64,000 nucleotides of DNA from Saccharomycopsis malanga. Its lineage: Eukaryota; Ascomycota; Saccharomycetes; Ascoideales; Saccharomycopsidaceae. A program made the translations under genes and the position numbers. Shown here one piece after another: positions 1 through 9,849 of this stretch. Within the stretch, counting starts at the first letter, position 1, and each line of letters begins with the position of its first letter. Below the pieces are notes generated by a model. That model was given only the letters and a program-made list of their open reading frames with translations. It was not told the origin of the DNA and ran no database searches. The DNA is taken from positions 248,001 through 312,000 of the forward strand of contig CP025323.1 in NCBI GenBank assembly GCA_004014935.1, read 5' to 3'.

Positions 1-599
1 GCTGGAGAGGTAATGGGTGGTTTGGCTTTGGTTGGACCATACGAACTGTGTCGAGATAGAAGAGGAGGCCTAGCTTTTGAAAAAGCTTTTGAAAGAGATT
101 TGGTACTTGATCTTCTACTTAGAGTCGGTGACTTTTTTTCTTTGAGCGGAAAACCAGCTGTTATGGGGTAGTTATAACTAAACAAAGAAACATCAGGTAT
201 GGGAAGCTCATCAAGAGGTTTAATCGTCCGTGGAATCCATGTCACACCCGATCCTGTATCCAATAGAATATTAACCTTCTGAGAAAAACCATTGGTTTGT
301 ACTTCAAGTTCTATATACGGAAGACCAGCAAATTCATTGATAGGACAAATAAACCGAGTTGTACCAGTTTTTGGAGAAGTTTTTGATAGTGCATTATATG
401 TGTTATATTGAGAAAAGTCATGTTTTACAGAAGATAATAATCTGGTGGTTGGTACGGGACCATGGCTTCTCACAGCAGTAAGAGTGGGTCTGGCAGGCCT
501 ATACTTGCTGTTTTCATTGAAATCAAAATGGTCCAGGTGTGGAGAACCAAATCTCATCGGTAAAAGATACTCATCTTCATAACGATGGAACGAATGCAT
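1..599 (-). CDS. Aspartic protease (pepsin family), 3' part outside window
   Basis: The first 199 codons of a reverse-strand gene are present, starting at the ATG at 599-597 and running off the left edge. At residues 112-123 it reads LLDTGSGVTWIP, the first catalytic motif of A1 pepsin-type proteases with Asp114. Unlike the other aspartic proteases here, residues 1-30 are polar and I see no signal peptide. After the catalytic motif the usual flap region is not evident. Residues 155-199 are instead rich in Ser, Arg, Lys and Pro, which looks like an inserted disordered segment. The second catalytic Asp would lie outside the window. Family assignment is firm, but substrate and location are unknown. 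A longer N-terminal form made by splicing cannot be excluded. Confidence 0.7.
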   Translation of the reverse strand, partial: MHSFHRYEDEYLLPMRFGSPHLDHFDFNENSKYRPARPTLTAVRSHGPVPTTRLLSSVKHDFSQYNTYNALSKTSPKTGTTRFICPINEFAGLPYIELEVQTNGFSQKVNILLDTGSGVTWIPRTIKPLDELPIPDVSLFSYNYPITAGFPLKEKKSPTLSRRSSTKSLSKAFSKARPPLLSRHSSYGPTKAKPPITSP

Positions 600-1554
600 A
601 TTAAAAGTTTATTAATTCTTATTTCAAAGCTTATTCGACAGGCTATTAGCAACGATGAAAGAGCCTCATTAAAGATAGAACATGTATTTCCAGGATGTGA
701 CACCATTCAAACTTAATGGAAACTCAAAAGAAATCCATCCAACTATATATAGCTGTGATACTATGCCGATTTGCAGAGACTCCAAGTAGGGATAAAGGTA
801 TATTGTAAGACAACCACTCTGGTATAGCAACTGGTATAAGGGAATGTGAGAACGAGGCCGGGTGTGACGTGGGACTAATTACATAAAATGACCTGTCAAG
901 GGGAAAGTGAGTGTCTAATTATGATGAAAAGGCCACCCCTGCCACGCAACCAAAGATTCTGGTAAGAGACTGTGCCTCATATAAATGCAAATGAAGACAC
1001 TGCCTATGGCTAATTAATTGGCTGGTACCTTGTAATTACCAAGAACCGTCTATTGTTAAGAGAAATGGTCGGAGTCAGGCAGCGTAGATCCCATGACAAA
1101 TGCTTCCAGAAACGAATGAGATTGTCAAAAGGAAAACCACCAAGACAGGAAGTCAACCGCACACTACCAATTGACACTCCAAACCCCCTCTCTTCACAAA
1201 TTGCTAATCTGTGTTAATATAGCTTTTATTTAAACCTTCGACTTTATAATTTTACTTGAGATAGCCGCATGCATTTATGCATGTTGATGCCAGGTTATGT
1301 ATTATGAAGTAATACGTGATCATGCATAGTCATATGGGCCATACAGACATGTACATATAAGATGTAGTATACCATAAAAGTAAATAGTTACTGATTTGAA
1401 GGGCATGCAAATGATTAGACAAGATTTATTAGAAAAGAAGTTGTTTGAGTTCTGCTTTTTGAAATAAAAGAGCAAAAAAATAATTTAGAAAGGCAAATAA
1501 GATATAAAAACTTTAAGATCAGCTAACGAAATCATCAGCACGATTTGATAATGC
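600..1554. other. Intergenic, no gene seen
   Basis: This lies between the start of the partial protease gene and the stop of the next reverse-strand gene. I see no convincing reading frame, tRNA or repeat. It would contain the protease promoter and the 3' region of the secreted protein gene. Confidence 0.5.
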
Positions 1555-2379
1555 TTAATAGTCCAGGGTGTTAAGTATAGCGTCAAGAAGCTTCGTGATT
1601 ACTTGAGAGTCATGTACTGGCGCAGTGTTGACGGAAGGATAGCTTTTTTTGATTGCATCAAGAGCTGTTTCAATTTTTGAGTACTTGTCAGTTGCAGTGA
1701 ACGTGACATTGTAACTATTGTCATCGTAACTAATACCGTAATCATTCCATTTGCTCACCTTGGATTTCTCATCTTTAAATAAAGAATATTTGTATTCAGA
1801 AATACTCTGGGCGGCGTCTTGCAATTTTCTGGACAACTCAACTGATGAACGTTCATCAGAGCCTCCTGTGAGCACGTAGCTGACCTCACTGGCCAAGGCA
1901 TCGAAAGCACTGCTAAATGTAGTATAGGTTTTGTTGTTTAAAACAATAAAGTCAAAACTGGTTGAAAGACTTGCCTTTTTGGAAGTATTAAAAAGAGCAC
2001 CAGTGATATCCGACGCAGTGTACAAGTCTGAGCTTTGTATGTTTCCAATGACAGCTTTTTGGTCTCTAGTCAAATTTTTGTGTATGTAAGTAAAGAAATG
2101 TTTAGGGAAATCTGTGTTGTACGCAGCACCATCTTCGCCACTGCTGTCATCATCAACATAGGATGCCAACGAAGGAATTCCCTTGGATGGATCGAGGCTT
2201 TCCAAACGGTAATAATATTCATTCAAAAAGTATGCCTCATTTCCAGCATTGGAGGCCCAAGCATTATTCTTACTGGAAGTACTAACAGCTTCGCTTGTAC
2301 TTGGTACAGGAGCAGCGGAGAAACTAAAGAAAAAAGTAGCAAATGCTAAAAGAGAAGCTTTTTTGAATTGTTGCATCAT
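1555..2379 (-). CDS. Secreted protein of unknown function, family with 8731-9849
   Basis: A 274-residue protein starting MMQQFKK (either of two consecutive ATGs). A hydrophobic signal peptide covers roughly residues 9-23, ending in a small-residue stretch (SFSAAP). The mature part has potential N-glycosylation sites (NLT, NTS, NKT, NVT) and no transmembrane segment or GPI tail. The C-terminal 80 residues (YKYSLFKDE, then YGISYDDNSYNVTF, then PVHDSQVITKLLDAI) align with the C-terminus of the product of 8731-9849 (YKVFKDAV, NGIEFSDSLNYIKF, MIHDAQIATEVMNRL). The two genes are therefore paralogues on the same strand about 6 kb apart. I recognise no known domain. A cell-surface or secreted role is inferred only from the signal peptide. 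Confidence 0.7.
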   Translation of the reverse strand: MMQQFKKASLLAFATFFFSFSAAPVPSTSEAVSTSSKNNAWASNAGNEAYFLNEYYYRLESLDPSKGIPSLASYVDDDSSGEDGAAYNTDFPKHFFTYIHKNLTRDQKAVIGNIQSSDLYTASDITGALFNTSKKASLSTSFDFIVLNNKTYTTFSSAFDALASEVSYVLTGGSDERSSVELSRKLQDAAQSISEYKYSLFKDEKSKVSKWNDYGISYDDNSYNVTFTATDKYSKIETALDAIKKSYPSVNTAPVHDSQVITKLLDAILNTLDY

Positions 2380-4141
2380 TTTGATTTATCAATAAAGATG
2401 TAGTACTTGATTTTTTTTAATATGTAAAATAGGTAAAGCTTTAATTGTGCCCAGGTGCATCTCGGGCTATTTATGTTTAAAATTTTGAACGTTTTGCTTA
2501 TTGCTATATTCAAATTAGGCGAATGTAAAATTTGAAACTTGTTCATCATACATTTATGCTGGTCGTAACTAGTAAAAAGAGGATATATTTCAACATCACT
2601 AAAGATTGTTATTGTTTGTTGCTGCCTCTTACTAGTAGGCGCAAGTTTAGGCTCAACTTTGGCCGAAAAGAGAAGAGACAATATATGCGCATGTTGAAAA
2701 TCTGATTGTTTCTCGCTTTTGAAACTGACACTAGAGACACCGTTATACAATAAACCATGTGCAGACATATTAGAAAAAATGCCCTCTCATTATTGTTTTC
2801 ATTAGCATGGAAATTAAACCCCTTTTCTTAAGCTCTTGTTGCAGCATGTCTCTTAAATCGATACGATTTTATTATGTACTAATGCTCTTGTCCACATTAG
2901 ATTGGCCTGCGAACATATATTTTATTGTATATTAATTCTTTATGTAAGTTGTCAACAACTAAATATTCCCCTATTTCCATACGGCACCTTACTATTGGAC
3001 AAATTATACTGAAATAGCGGTATTGCTGACCCACCGAACAATAAATAGTTAAGGATTCTAATGGTCAGTGTGGGCTCTTAAGTAATTAAACGCAATGCCA
3101 TTTTGCATCAAAAACCTATCTATATACAGAGATTTAGGGAGATGGTTCTAAAATATGCTTTAAGGTTAATTTTCCCTAATACGTTGTTGATCGTTTAATG
3201 CAACGTATTCTTTAGTGTTGCTAAATGACAAAATCATCTATTTGCCCGACATGGCACTCTCCCCCGTTGTACACACAACTCTTTGGATAATTCTCGTAAT
3301 TTAACAGTACGGCCAACTTGTGCCTTTCAAGTGATAGTCTCAATTTGTTGTAGTGATATTTTTGCTACATGACACAGCAAAATGCCCAATAAGTTTGGAT
3401 TCATTGTAAATAGTTGGTGAATAATTCCAACACCAATATCACCGCTCATGTATTTGAGAATGTCTAAACCATTGAGCCTAGTCTGGAGACCTTACTTCAC
3501 GATGCTAACAGTATAACAAATGTGTACCAGTATGAAATTGCTCCTATTGTTACTTCAAATTCTTTCTGATGTTTCAAACCTCCGTAATTACACGTTTGGC
3601 TTTTTCACATTTCATTATAGTGAAAACCTAACTGTAGATCTAGCTCAAGTTGTAATTAGTTTAATTTGAGGTTGACGATGGATTCATAACTTCAATCTTG
3701 CAGATTTGTTGCATATTTCAGCATAAAAAGACGCTGATCTGCAGCTAGGATTGATAGTACCCATAGTTATGGTATATTGATGATATATGCATTTGCTCAC
3801 TTTTTTATGCATCCGACTTCATGTAGTATTCAAGAAGGATCCTGCGCTTCAACACGTCGCGTCGCATAAAAGCACATACCTTTCTAGAATATGCTAGAAG
3901 CAATTTTCAACATGAGGAGGGCTAACAAAAATGGAAAGTTCGAGATGATTTTGTTATCTCGACATTAAAAGACGATGGCGAATTAATATTACAAATCAAA
4001 CTCATGTATTTACTATAAATTTGAGGATATTTCGACTTACAACCTGTAATTGAGTAATTTTGTAGTATTCATCAAATAATCATTACTTTATACTTTCCTC
4101 TTTATTTTCGCCTATTGCCTTCAAAAATTCAGAACCCCTTA
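2380..4141. other. Intergenic between divergent secreted-protein and Hsp20 genes
   Basis: This 1.76 kb AT-rich stretch separates two divergent genes. A 130-codon reverse frame (2376-2768) overlaps the start of the secreted-protein gene and does not look like a protein. The right part holds the heat shock elements listed separately. I see nothing else. Confidence 0.5.
3829..3899. promoter_or_regulatory. Heat shock elements upstream of the Hsp20 gene
   Basis: At 3882-3899 the sequence reads TTCtaGAAtaTGCtaGAA. These are four alternating TTC/GAA units at exact 5-base spacing with one base off, which is the Hsf1-binding pattern. A second partial element TTCaaGAA lies at 3829-3836. They sit about 245 and 310 bases before the ATG of the Hsp20 gene, which fits Hsf1 control. 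Binding is inferred from the motif. Confidence 0.65.
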
Positions 4142-4912
4142 ATGTCTATCTTAGTTGACAACTTTTCATTTACCTGTCCAGAATACAACTCTGCTGGTTT
4201 TCCATTCGTCAGAAGTATAGATGGAATTTCTAATCTATTGATACCGGAGTTGTTTCAATTACAAGCCCAAGACAGCACCAAATCTTCACGTCAGGCTTAT
4301 AAGGTTGATAGGAATCGCTTCAAGAAAGGCATCAACAAGCCAGAATGTAGAGGAGGTTCTGATCGAGTAGGGAACAACTGCGCTTCTACCCGCAAGGTGC
4401 ATACTCTCAAATATGCTCCGTCAATTGATTTGGTCGAAAATGATAATATGTTCACAATATTTGCATCCATCCCCGAGTCATCATATCCAGATTTTCATGT
4501 GGCTTTCGACGAAAATACGAGCAGTTTAGATATCAAAGGCAGAATCAAAATTTCTCATTCAGAAGCTGGCGGTAAGGTGCTTAAGGTACATCTTAGTGAA
4601 ATACATTCAGGTGCTTTTGAAAGAAAAATTATTATTCCTGGAACTGCCAAAATTAACAAGCCTGACATAAATACTTCTTATGAAAACGGAATTTTGGTTG
4701 TTGAACTTCCAAAAATCCAGCCGTCTGAAACTACAAGTGAAGAAACACCAGACACTTGTTCGAAGACCTCCTCTTTAAGCACCCCGGAACCTTCTGCCAC
4801 ACCCAGCAGAATTTCTTCTCCTACAAAAGATGTAGATGACAAGCAACCGTTAACTAAAAAGCCTTTTGTCAGACGCATTCCTGTTACATGGGATGACTCT
4901 GAAGATTGGTAA
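4142..4912 (+). CDS. Small heat shock protein (Hsp20/alpha-crystallin), Hsp21-like
   Basis: A 256-residue chaperone. The ATG at 4142 is used, since the reading frame is open upstream only through a non-ATG codon. Residues 92-191 form an alpha-crystallin domain. It begins at APSIDLVENDNMFTI and has the classic closing motif NGILVVELPK at 182-191. The N-terminal 90 residues are variable and include a basic stretch (RNRFKKGINK). The C-terminal 65 residues are Ser/Thr/Pro-rich and end PVTWDDSEDW. sHsps hold unfolded proteins in oligomers without ATP. Domain and size resemble Candida Hsp21-type proteins, with a longer tail. The heat shock elements upstream support heat induction. Confidence 0.85.
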   Translation: MSILVDNFSFTCPEYNSAGFPFVRSIDGISNLLIPELFQLQAQDSTKSSRQAYKVDRNRFKKGINKPECRGGSDRVGNNCASTRKVHTLKYAPSIDLVENDNMFTIFASIPESSYPDFHVAFDENTSSLDIKGRIKISHSEAGGKVLKVHLSEIHSGAFERKIIIPGTAKINKPDINTSYENGILVVELPKIQPSETTSEETPDTCSKTSSLSTPEPSATPSRISSPTKDVDDKQPLTKKPFVRRIPVTWDDSEDW

Positions 4913-5901
4913 ATCCTCTTCAATTCTTTTTATTGCCATGACTATATTTAATGTCTGTTTGTTGTTAATTTTATGAAATTATAGTTTCACATAATGTTTT
5001 GAGCTAGAGTTTTGTATTCTGTAGTAGTCTAGGAACACTTTTATTTTCATAAACTCTTTTACAAACTGCTGCATATAAAACTATTTGCACTGTCATTTCA
5101 ACAACTGTTATCCTGTTTTCCATGAATTCTATAAACTGGTACGTGGCCAAGTTTTTTTTTTAGACAACATTTTACTCTAGTTTAATTACTGGTATTATAG
5201 AACATTGTTTCATACCCTGTCTGCTATTTATTCATGATTTTTTGTACCAACGTCTTATAAATGCCTTCTATTTTTTTTTACAGCTCCAAAAGTTGTTTTT
5301 CTGTACTACTTCTACCTTATAGGTCTAGTAAAATACTTTCACTTACAATTCTTTTTAGAAGCTCTTCTACAATAAAGTTTATTAATCTAATATCAATTTA
5401 GGCTTGTTTTCTATTGAAATCCACATAAAATCCACAATTATTTTCACTAAAACATTGCTTTTTGACATAATACTTTCATAATAACTCTGATATTCACCTT
5501 ATAGTTCGTCTAGTACTCCTCAACTCATAACTCTAAAATACTCTGCCGCCCCCACGCACTCACCCAGACAGGTGACTGTGCGGGATGCTCGCACGTGAGA
5601 CGCACATCTAGGGATGCTATCACCAGATGGTTTTTTCACTTTTTTTCGTGGGGCCTCAGGCAAGCACCAATCTGGACATCCTATCCTAAACATATACAGT
5701 CTTGAAACGGAGTATTTGAGTGTGGAGGAAACTTTCTTTTCATTTTCATACAGGATTCTGAAATTTTTACATTTTCGATATCTGTTGACGTTTTTTCATT
5801 GCAGACGCTCTTGTTGAATAGTCTTGAGCGCTTAGTGAATCGTCCTGAATCATAGTTGCTAAAGATAATAGGGAATACAATACATATACAAACCGTTAGC
5901 T
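4913..5901. other. Intergenic between Hsp20 gene and PDB1
   Basis: This holds the T-rich 3' region of the Hsp20 gene and the PDB1 promoter. The promoter has a C-rich block around 5545-5570 and the CACGTG listed separately. A 67-codon frame at 5614-5817 is not protein-like. No RNA gene was recognised. Confidence 0.5.
5592..5597. promoter_or_regulatory. CACGTG (Cbf1/bHLH-type site) in the PDB1 promoter
   Basis: CACGTG followed by A lies about 305 bases before the PDB1 ATG. In Candida-type yeasts Cbf1 binds CACGTGA and controls respiratory and sulfur genes. Occupancy here is an inference from the motif alone. Confidence 0.35.
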
Positions 5902-7035
5902 ATGACCAAATTCACTCCAATAGCTAAGACTGCCCATTTGGCCAGAAGTGCCATCAACAAGAATGCTCTTAAGACAGCTGGTGCTGTTCAGAGCATGAGA
6001 ATGGCTTTTCCTACCAGAGCCAACTCCTCTGCTACTCAGGGAAACAAGGTTACTGTCAGAGATGCTTTGAACCAAGCCATGGCTGAAGAATTAGAGGCTG
6101 ACAAAGATGTGTTCTTGATCGGTGAAGAAGTTGCTGTTTATAACGGTGCTTACAAGATTTCCAGAGGTTTGTTGGACAGATTCGGTGACAAGAGAATCAT
6201 CGATACTCCAATCACCGAAATGGGTTTTACTGGTTTGGCTGTTGGTGCGGCTTTAGCTGGTTTGAAGCCAATTTGTGAATTTATGACTTTCAACTTTGCC
6301 ATGCAATCTATTGACCATATTATCAACTCTGCTGCCAAGACCTATTATATGTCTGGTGGTATCCAACCATGTAACATCACTTTCAGAGGTCCTAACGGTG
6401 CCGCCGCTGGTGTCGCCGCCCAACATTCCCAAGATTACTCTGCTTGGTACGGTTCTATTCCAGGTTTGAAGGTTGTGTCCCCTTACAGTGCTGAAGATTA
6501 CAAAGGTTTGATGAAGGCTGCTATCAGAGACCCTAACCCAGTTGTTTTCCTTGAAAACGAACTTTTATACGGTGAATCTTTTGACGTCAGCGAAGAATTC
6601 CATTCTTCCGACTTTGTCTTGCCATTCGGTAAGGCTAAGGTTGAGAGAGAAGGTACCGACATCACTATTGTCACTCATTCCAGAAACGTCGCTTTCTCTT
6701 TGGAGGCTGCTGACATCTTGAAGAAAGATTACGATGTGTCTGCTGAAGTTATCAACTTGAGAACTATCAAGCCTTTGGATGTCGACTCTGTCATCAAGTC
6801 TTTGAAAAAGACCAACCACATCATCACTGTTGAAGCTGGTTTCCCAGGTTTCGGTGTTGGTTCTGAAATCTGCGCCCAAATTATGGAATCCGAAGGCTTC
6901 GACTACTTGGATGCTCCAGTTGAAAGAGTTACCGGTTGTGAGGTTCCAACTCCTTACGCCAAGTCCTTGGAAGATTTCGCTTTCCCAGACCCACCAACTA
7001 TTGTCAGAGGTGCTAAGAAGGTCCTTGGTTTGTAA
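5902..7035 (+). CDS. PDB1: Pyruvate dehydrogenase E1 component, beta subunit
   Basis: A 377-residue mitochondrial matrix protein. With the alpha subunit it forms the thiamine-diphosphate E1 enzyme that decarboxylates pyruvate in the pyruvate dehydrogenase complex. Residues 1-43 are rich in Arg, Lys, Ala and Ser with almost no acidic residues, a typical import presequence. The mature part begins [16 protein letters not shown]. It contains the pyrimidine-binding region ([19 protein letters not shown]), the motif GRGP-like [17 protein letters not shown], and the C-terminal transketolase domain ([10 protein letters not shown], then PTPYAKSLE). Length and ends match the family. Codon choice (TTG, GGT, GCT) is that of a strongly expressed gene. 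Confidence 0.97.
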   Translation: MTKFTPIAKTAHLARSAINKNALKTAGAVQSMRMAFPTRANSSATQGNKVTVRDALNQAMAEELEADKDVFLIGEEVAVYNGAYKISRGLLDRFGDKRIIDTPITEMGFTGLAVGAALAGLKPICEFMTFNFAMQSIDHIINSAAKTYYMSGGIQPCNITFRGPNGAAAGVAAQHSQDYSAWYGSIPGLKVVSPYSAEDYKGLMKAAIRDPNPVVFLENELLYGESFDVSEEFHSSDFVLPFGKAKVEREGTDITIVTHSRNVAFSLEAADILKKDYDVSAEVINLRTIKPLDVDSVIKSLKKTNHIITVEAGFPGFGVGSEICAQIMESEGFDYLDAPVERVTGCEVPTPYAKSLEDFAFPDPPTIVRGAKKVLGL

Positions 7036-7927
7036 GCAAATTTATTCCGTGCATCAAAAGAATGTTTTTGATACTTCAAAATATATGAATTTCCTTGAAT
7101 GTGTATGCTGTAGATGATTTTCAAAAATAAAAAATGGACTAATAATGCTTGATTGAATGTTTCACACGGCTTGTAAACCATACATGTTTTATAGTTTATC
7201 TATTCCATCACAGGTATCGTCAAAGTTACTCAACATGATGTAAATCTATATAAAGCTTTTCTACTCACTTTCATTCAAACTAATACAAGTTAATGATTCT
7301 TATTTTGGAACCAAATTTGAGTCCAATGATAAATCTGCCACTGCTTCATCCAAAAAGCTTGCTAACTTGAACATGTCAAGCTACAAGTTTTTCAAAGAGG
7401 CAAGGAAACAATTACCATTAGTGTGTATTCATAGCTCTTTGAAGACAAAATGGGATCTTTACCATATGAAATATATTTGCTACCTGGAGATCAAACCGAA
7501 TCCAGAGTTTCTGTTGATCCTCACGCCTATGATACCCTAAGGTATTTTTGTTACAAGAATTTTGAATGATAGATATGTTATTTTGGAACTTTGCAAAAAA
7601 AAAACAAAAAGATAGTTTAACTTTATTGACTTGGTAGCATTTACTTGAGGTAAAACAAGTAATTACCAACGTTGACTAGCGGTTTGTCTGGAGAGACACT
7701 ACTTTAACATTTTTATGGATTAAGCCAGTTACAAAGCTCATTTGTTGTAGAAATATACTGCTATATATTGAAACTTTCCACAGATTCAGAATTACTATTA
7801 CAGCTAACTACTACATCAAGTTAAAATACATAAAAGAATAAATCTTGTGATATATTTACAAGGCAAACTAAACATAAAGTCGACGTCCTAGCAGAAAATA
7901 TTTGAACACTTTCATCCATATTTGGAC
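7036..7927. other. Intergenic between PDB1 and MGR2, with an unexplained open frame
   Basis: These are the convergent 3' ends of PDB1 and MGR2. Apart from the short open frame listed at 7373-7540, I see no gene, tRNA or repeat. Confidence 0.4.
7373..7540 (+). CDS. Unrecognised short open frame, possibly a fragment
   Basis: A 55-codon ATG frame starts MSSYKFFKEARKQLPLV. The same frame is open without a stop back to 7244, adding a protein-like stretch (YFGTKFESNDKSATASSKK). I do not recognise it. It could be the last exon of a small split gene, or a decayed gene piece. An ACTAAT-then-CAAG stretch at 7279-7289 looks weakly like an intron end, but I found no convincing first exon. Treat as uncertain. 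Confidence 0.2.
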   Translation: MSSYKFFKEARKQLPLVCIHSSLKTKWDLYHMKYICYLEIKPNPEFLLILTPMIP

Positions 7928-8272
7928 TTAATTGCTGTTGAGTTGACTTTTATAAAAGCTTTCGTACATCTGCATTCTCTTGAACTGTCTGAGATCATTG
8001 TGGGAGAAAGAAATACGAGAGTCTCTGGCGTCTTCAGATCTAATAACCGAACCAATGGACATGAAAAGACCGAAAGTAGCGGCTGAACCACCAATATACT
8101 GTCCCAATGTTCTCATGTAACCATTTGGCCCTGGTCCTTGGGTCATAATAGCGTATCCGCCAAACACTACACCCACCATCACACCAACAGTGCCACCCAT
8201 GATAGCACCCATTTTGAACTTTTCAAAAACAGACATTTCCTGTCCGTATTGGACTCTTTGTACTGGTGGCAT
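7928..8272 (-). CDS. MGR2: TIM23-associated inner membrane protein (Mgr2/ROMO1 family)
   Basis: A 114-residue protein of the mitochondrial inner membrane. Mgr2 couples Tim21 to the TIM23 translocase and gates lateral release of preproteins. Two glycine-rich hairpin segments are visible, about residues 19-43 ([20 protein letters not shown]) and 55-77 ([20 protein letters not shown]), joined by the loop [11 protein letters not shown]. The N-terminus [11 protein letters not shown] and the polar C-terminal tail fit the yeast family length. The start is the ATG at 8272, the only in-frame choice giving the conserved N-terminus. Confidence 0.92.
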   Translation of the reverse strand: MPPVQRVQYGQEMSVFEKFKMGAIMGGTVGVMVGVVFGGYAIMTQGPGPNGYMRTLGQYIGGSAATFGLFMSIGSVIRSEDARDSRISFSHNDLRQFKRMQMYESFYKSQLNSN

Positions 8273-8730
8273 GTTATATTACTATATTGTTGTTATCTGG
8301 ACTGATCCGACCCTGAATTAACCTTCAGAAAATGAAACTTTTCAAAAGCTTTGTGTTATCAACTTTGGCCTGTTAAGTCGCACACGCTATTGTAAGCTGG
8401 GTTGTGATACAAGGAACTTCAATATACCTTTAAAGAAGATCATGATAGTTCTTCTCTTCACTCTTGCTATACAAAATTCTATCGAAATTTTCGCTCTTCC
8501 AAGCACAATGTGCAATAATTGCTATGCGCCCGCGGTAGGCTTTCCGTAAATTATCAACATGAGAAGTTTTACAATTTTTATAAAATGAAAATAAAGATAG
8601 TAGTGTATTAATTAAGAATAATTTTTTAGAAGGGTCATAAAATTTATAGCGAGGCTGTCCTCGAGATGGAAAATTAGTTTATAGGATGGTATAGAATGTC
8701 AATAAATGAATGGAACCATAAAGAATCAAA
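8273..8730. other. Intergenic, MGR2 promoter
   Basis: This lies between the MGR2 start and the stop of the next reverse-strand gene. I see no gene, RNA or repeat. Confidence 0.5.
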
Positions 8731-9849
8731 CTAAGTGGCTGATGATGCATTTTCAACCAACTCATACAAACGGTTCATTACTTCAGTGGCGATCTGGGCG
8801 TCGTGGATCATATCAGAGGTAAAAGTAGCTTTGGAACCTTTTTTCAAGGAATTATTAACATTTTTAATTGCATCATCTATATTCTTCACCTTGGATGATG
8901 AGGTGAATTTGATATAGTTAAGAGAGTCACTGAATTCAATTCCGTTATCTTTCAAGATTTGGGTAGCAGAAGTGCTGCTGACAGCATCCTTAAACACCTT
9001 GTAACGGCACTTGGAAATATTGTTAGCAAAACCAGACAAATCCTTAATAAACTTCATCCGATCCTTCGAAGGGGTGCTTTTTATGATACTCGGAAGTTCT
9101 GCATTCATGACCTCGTAGGCGCCTCTGTATGTTTTAACCTTTTGATAAAGCACTTGATCAACGTTAAAAGGAGCCTGAAAACCCCCGCCTACATTGAATA
9201 AAGCAGACTGCACCTTTGACAGAGAACCGTAGTCCTTTACGTTGGAGACTAGCTTTTTTTGAGTAGCGGTAGCATTCGGCTGGGCTGCAAGAGCAACGCC
9301 CTTAAAAAAATCCAAAGTGAATGGCGAGCTGCTGATTGAAGCATGTGGAAGGAGCTTAGAGTCTGAAATCTTAGCGGACTTGATTTGAGAATAAACGTTG
9401 AAGAGGAATAATAAATCATCTCCGTAACAAGAAAGGACATCTGGTTTTGGATCCGAGGATGGCGATGGTTTGGCGGTGCTTGAAGCAGACTTTTTAGGGC
9501 TTATTGAAGCTGTTTGTTTTGCTGCTGATGGTTGAGCTGTACCCTTTGGACTGGCATCTGTAGATCCGATGTATGAATAATCATATGGCAATGTTCCTAT
9601 TGTCTGACCTATCGAGGGTAGTGGTACCTCAGTGGCGTATTCTGTGTAAAGCCCCAACGTTTGGCCTATAGTAGGTTGTGGAGAATAGGGTGCTGGAATT
9701 GCGCCAACGTTGGCCTGCTGCAAACCTTGATTGTTTACCTGGGGATTTATAATCATATTGTCATTATATTGGTAATCAGCTTCTTTGGAGCTTGGAAGAA
9801 CAGCTGCTTGGGCTGTTGCAAGAAATGCAAATAAGGGAATTGCAAGCAT
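8731..9849 (-). CDS. Secreted protein of unknown function, paralogue of 1555-2379
   Basis: A 372-residue protein with a clear signal peptide (MLAIPLFAFLATAQAA). The first half is low-complexity. It has two related short motifs, TIGQTLGLYTEYATEVP and SIGQTIGTLPYDYSY, then a Ser/Thr/Lys/Pro-rich linker around residues 100-135. From about residue 138 (SCYGDDLLFLFNVYSQIKSAK) it is a compact, likely helical domain. Its last 90 residues match the C-terminus of the 1555-2379 product. There is no GPI tail or transmembrane segment. It is probably a secreted or wall-associated member of a lineage-specific family. Function is unknown, and I found no catalytic motif. Confidence 0.7.
   Translation of the reverse strand: MLAIPLFAFLATAQAAVLPSSKEADYQYNDNMIINPQVNNQGLQQANVGAIPAPYSPQPTIGQTLGLYTEYATEVPLPSIGQTIGTLPYDYSYIGSTDASPKGTAQPSAAKQTASISPKKSASSTAKPSPSSDPKPDVLSCYGDDLLFLFNVYSQIKSAKISDSKLLPHASISSSPFTLDFFKGVALAAQPNATATQKKLVSNVKDYGSLSKVQSALFNVGGGFQAPFNVDQVLYQKVKTYRGAYEVMNAELPSIIKSTPSKDRMKFIKDLSGFANNISKCRYKVFKDAVSSTSATQILKDNGIEFSDSLNYIKFTSSSKVKNIDDAIKNVNNSLKKGSKATFTSDMIHDAQIATEVMNRLYELVENASSAT

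Noticed and set aside
2376-2768. 130-codon reverse frame as a gene
   Set aside because: It overlaps the start of the secreted-protein gene by four bases, has no homology or domain, and its composition follows AT-rich promoter DNA.
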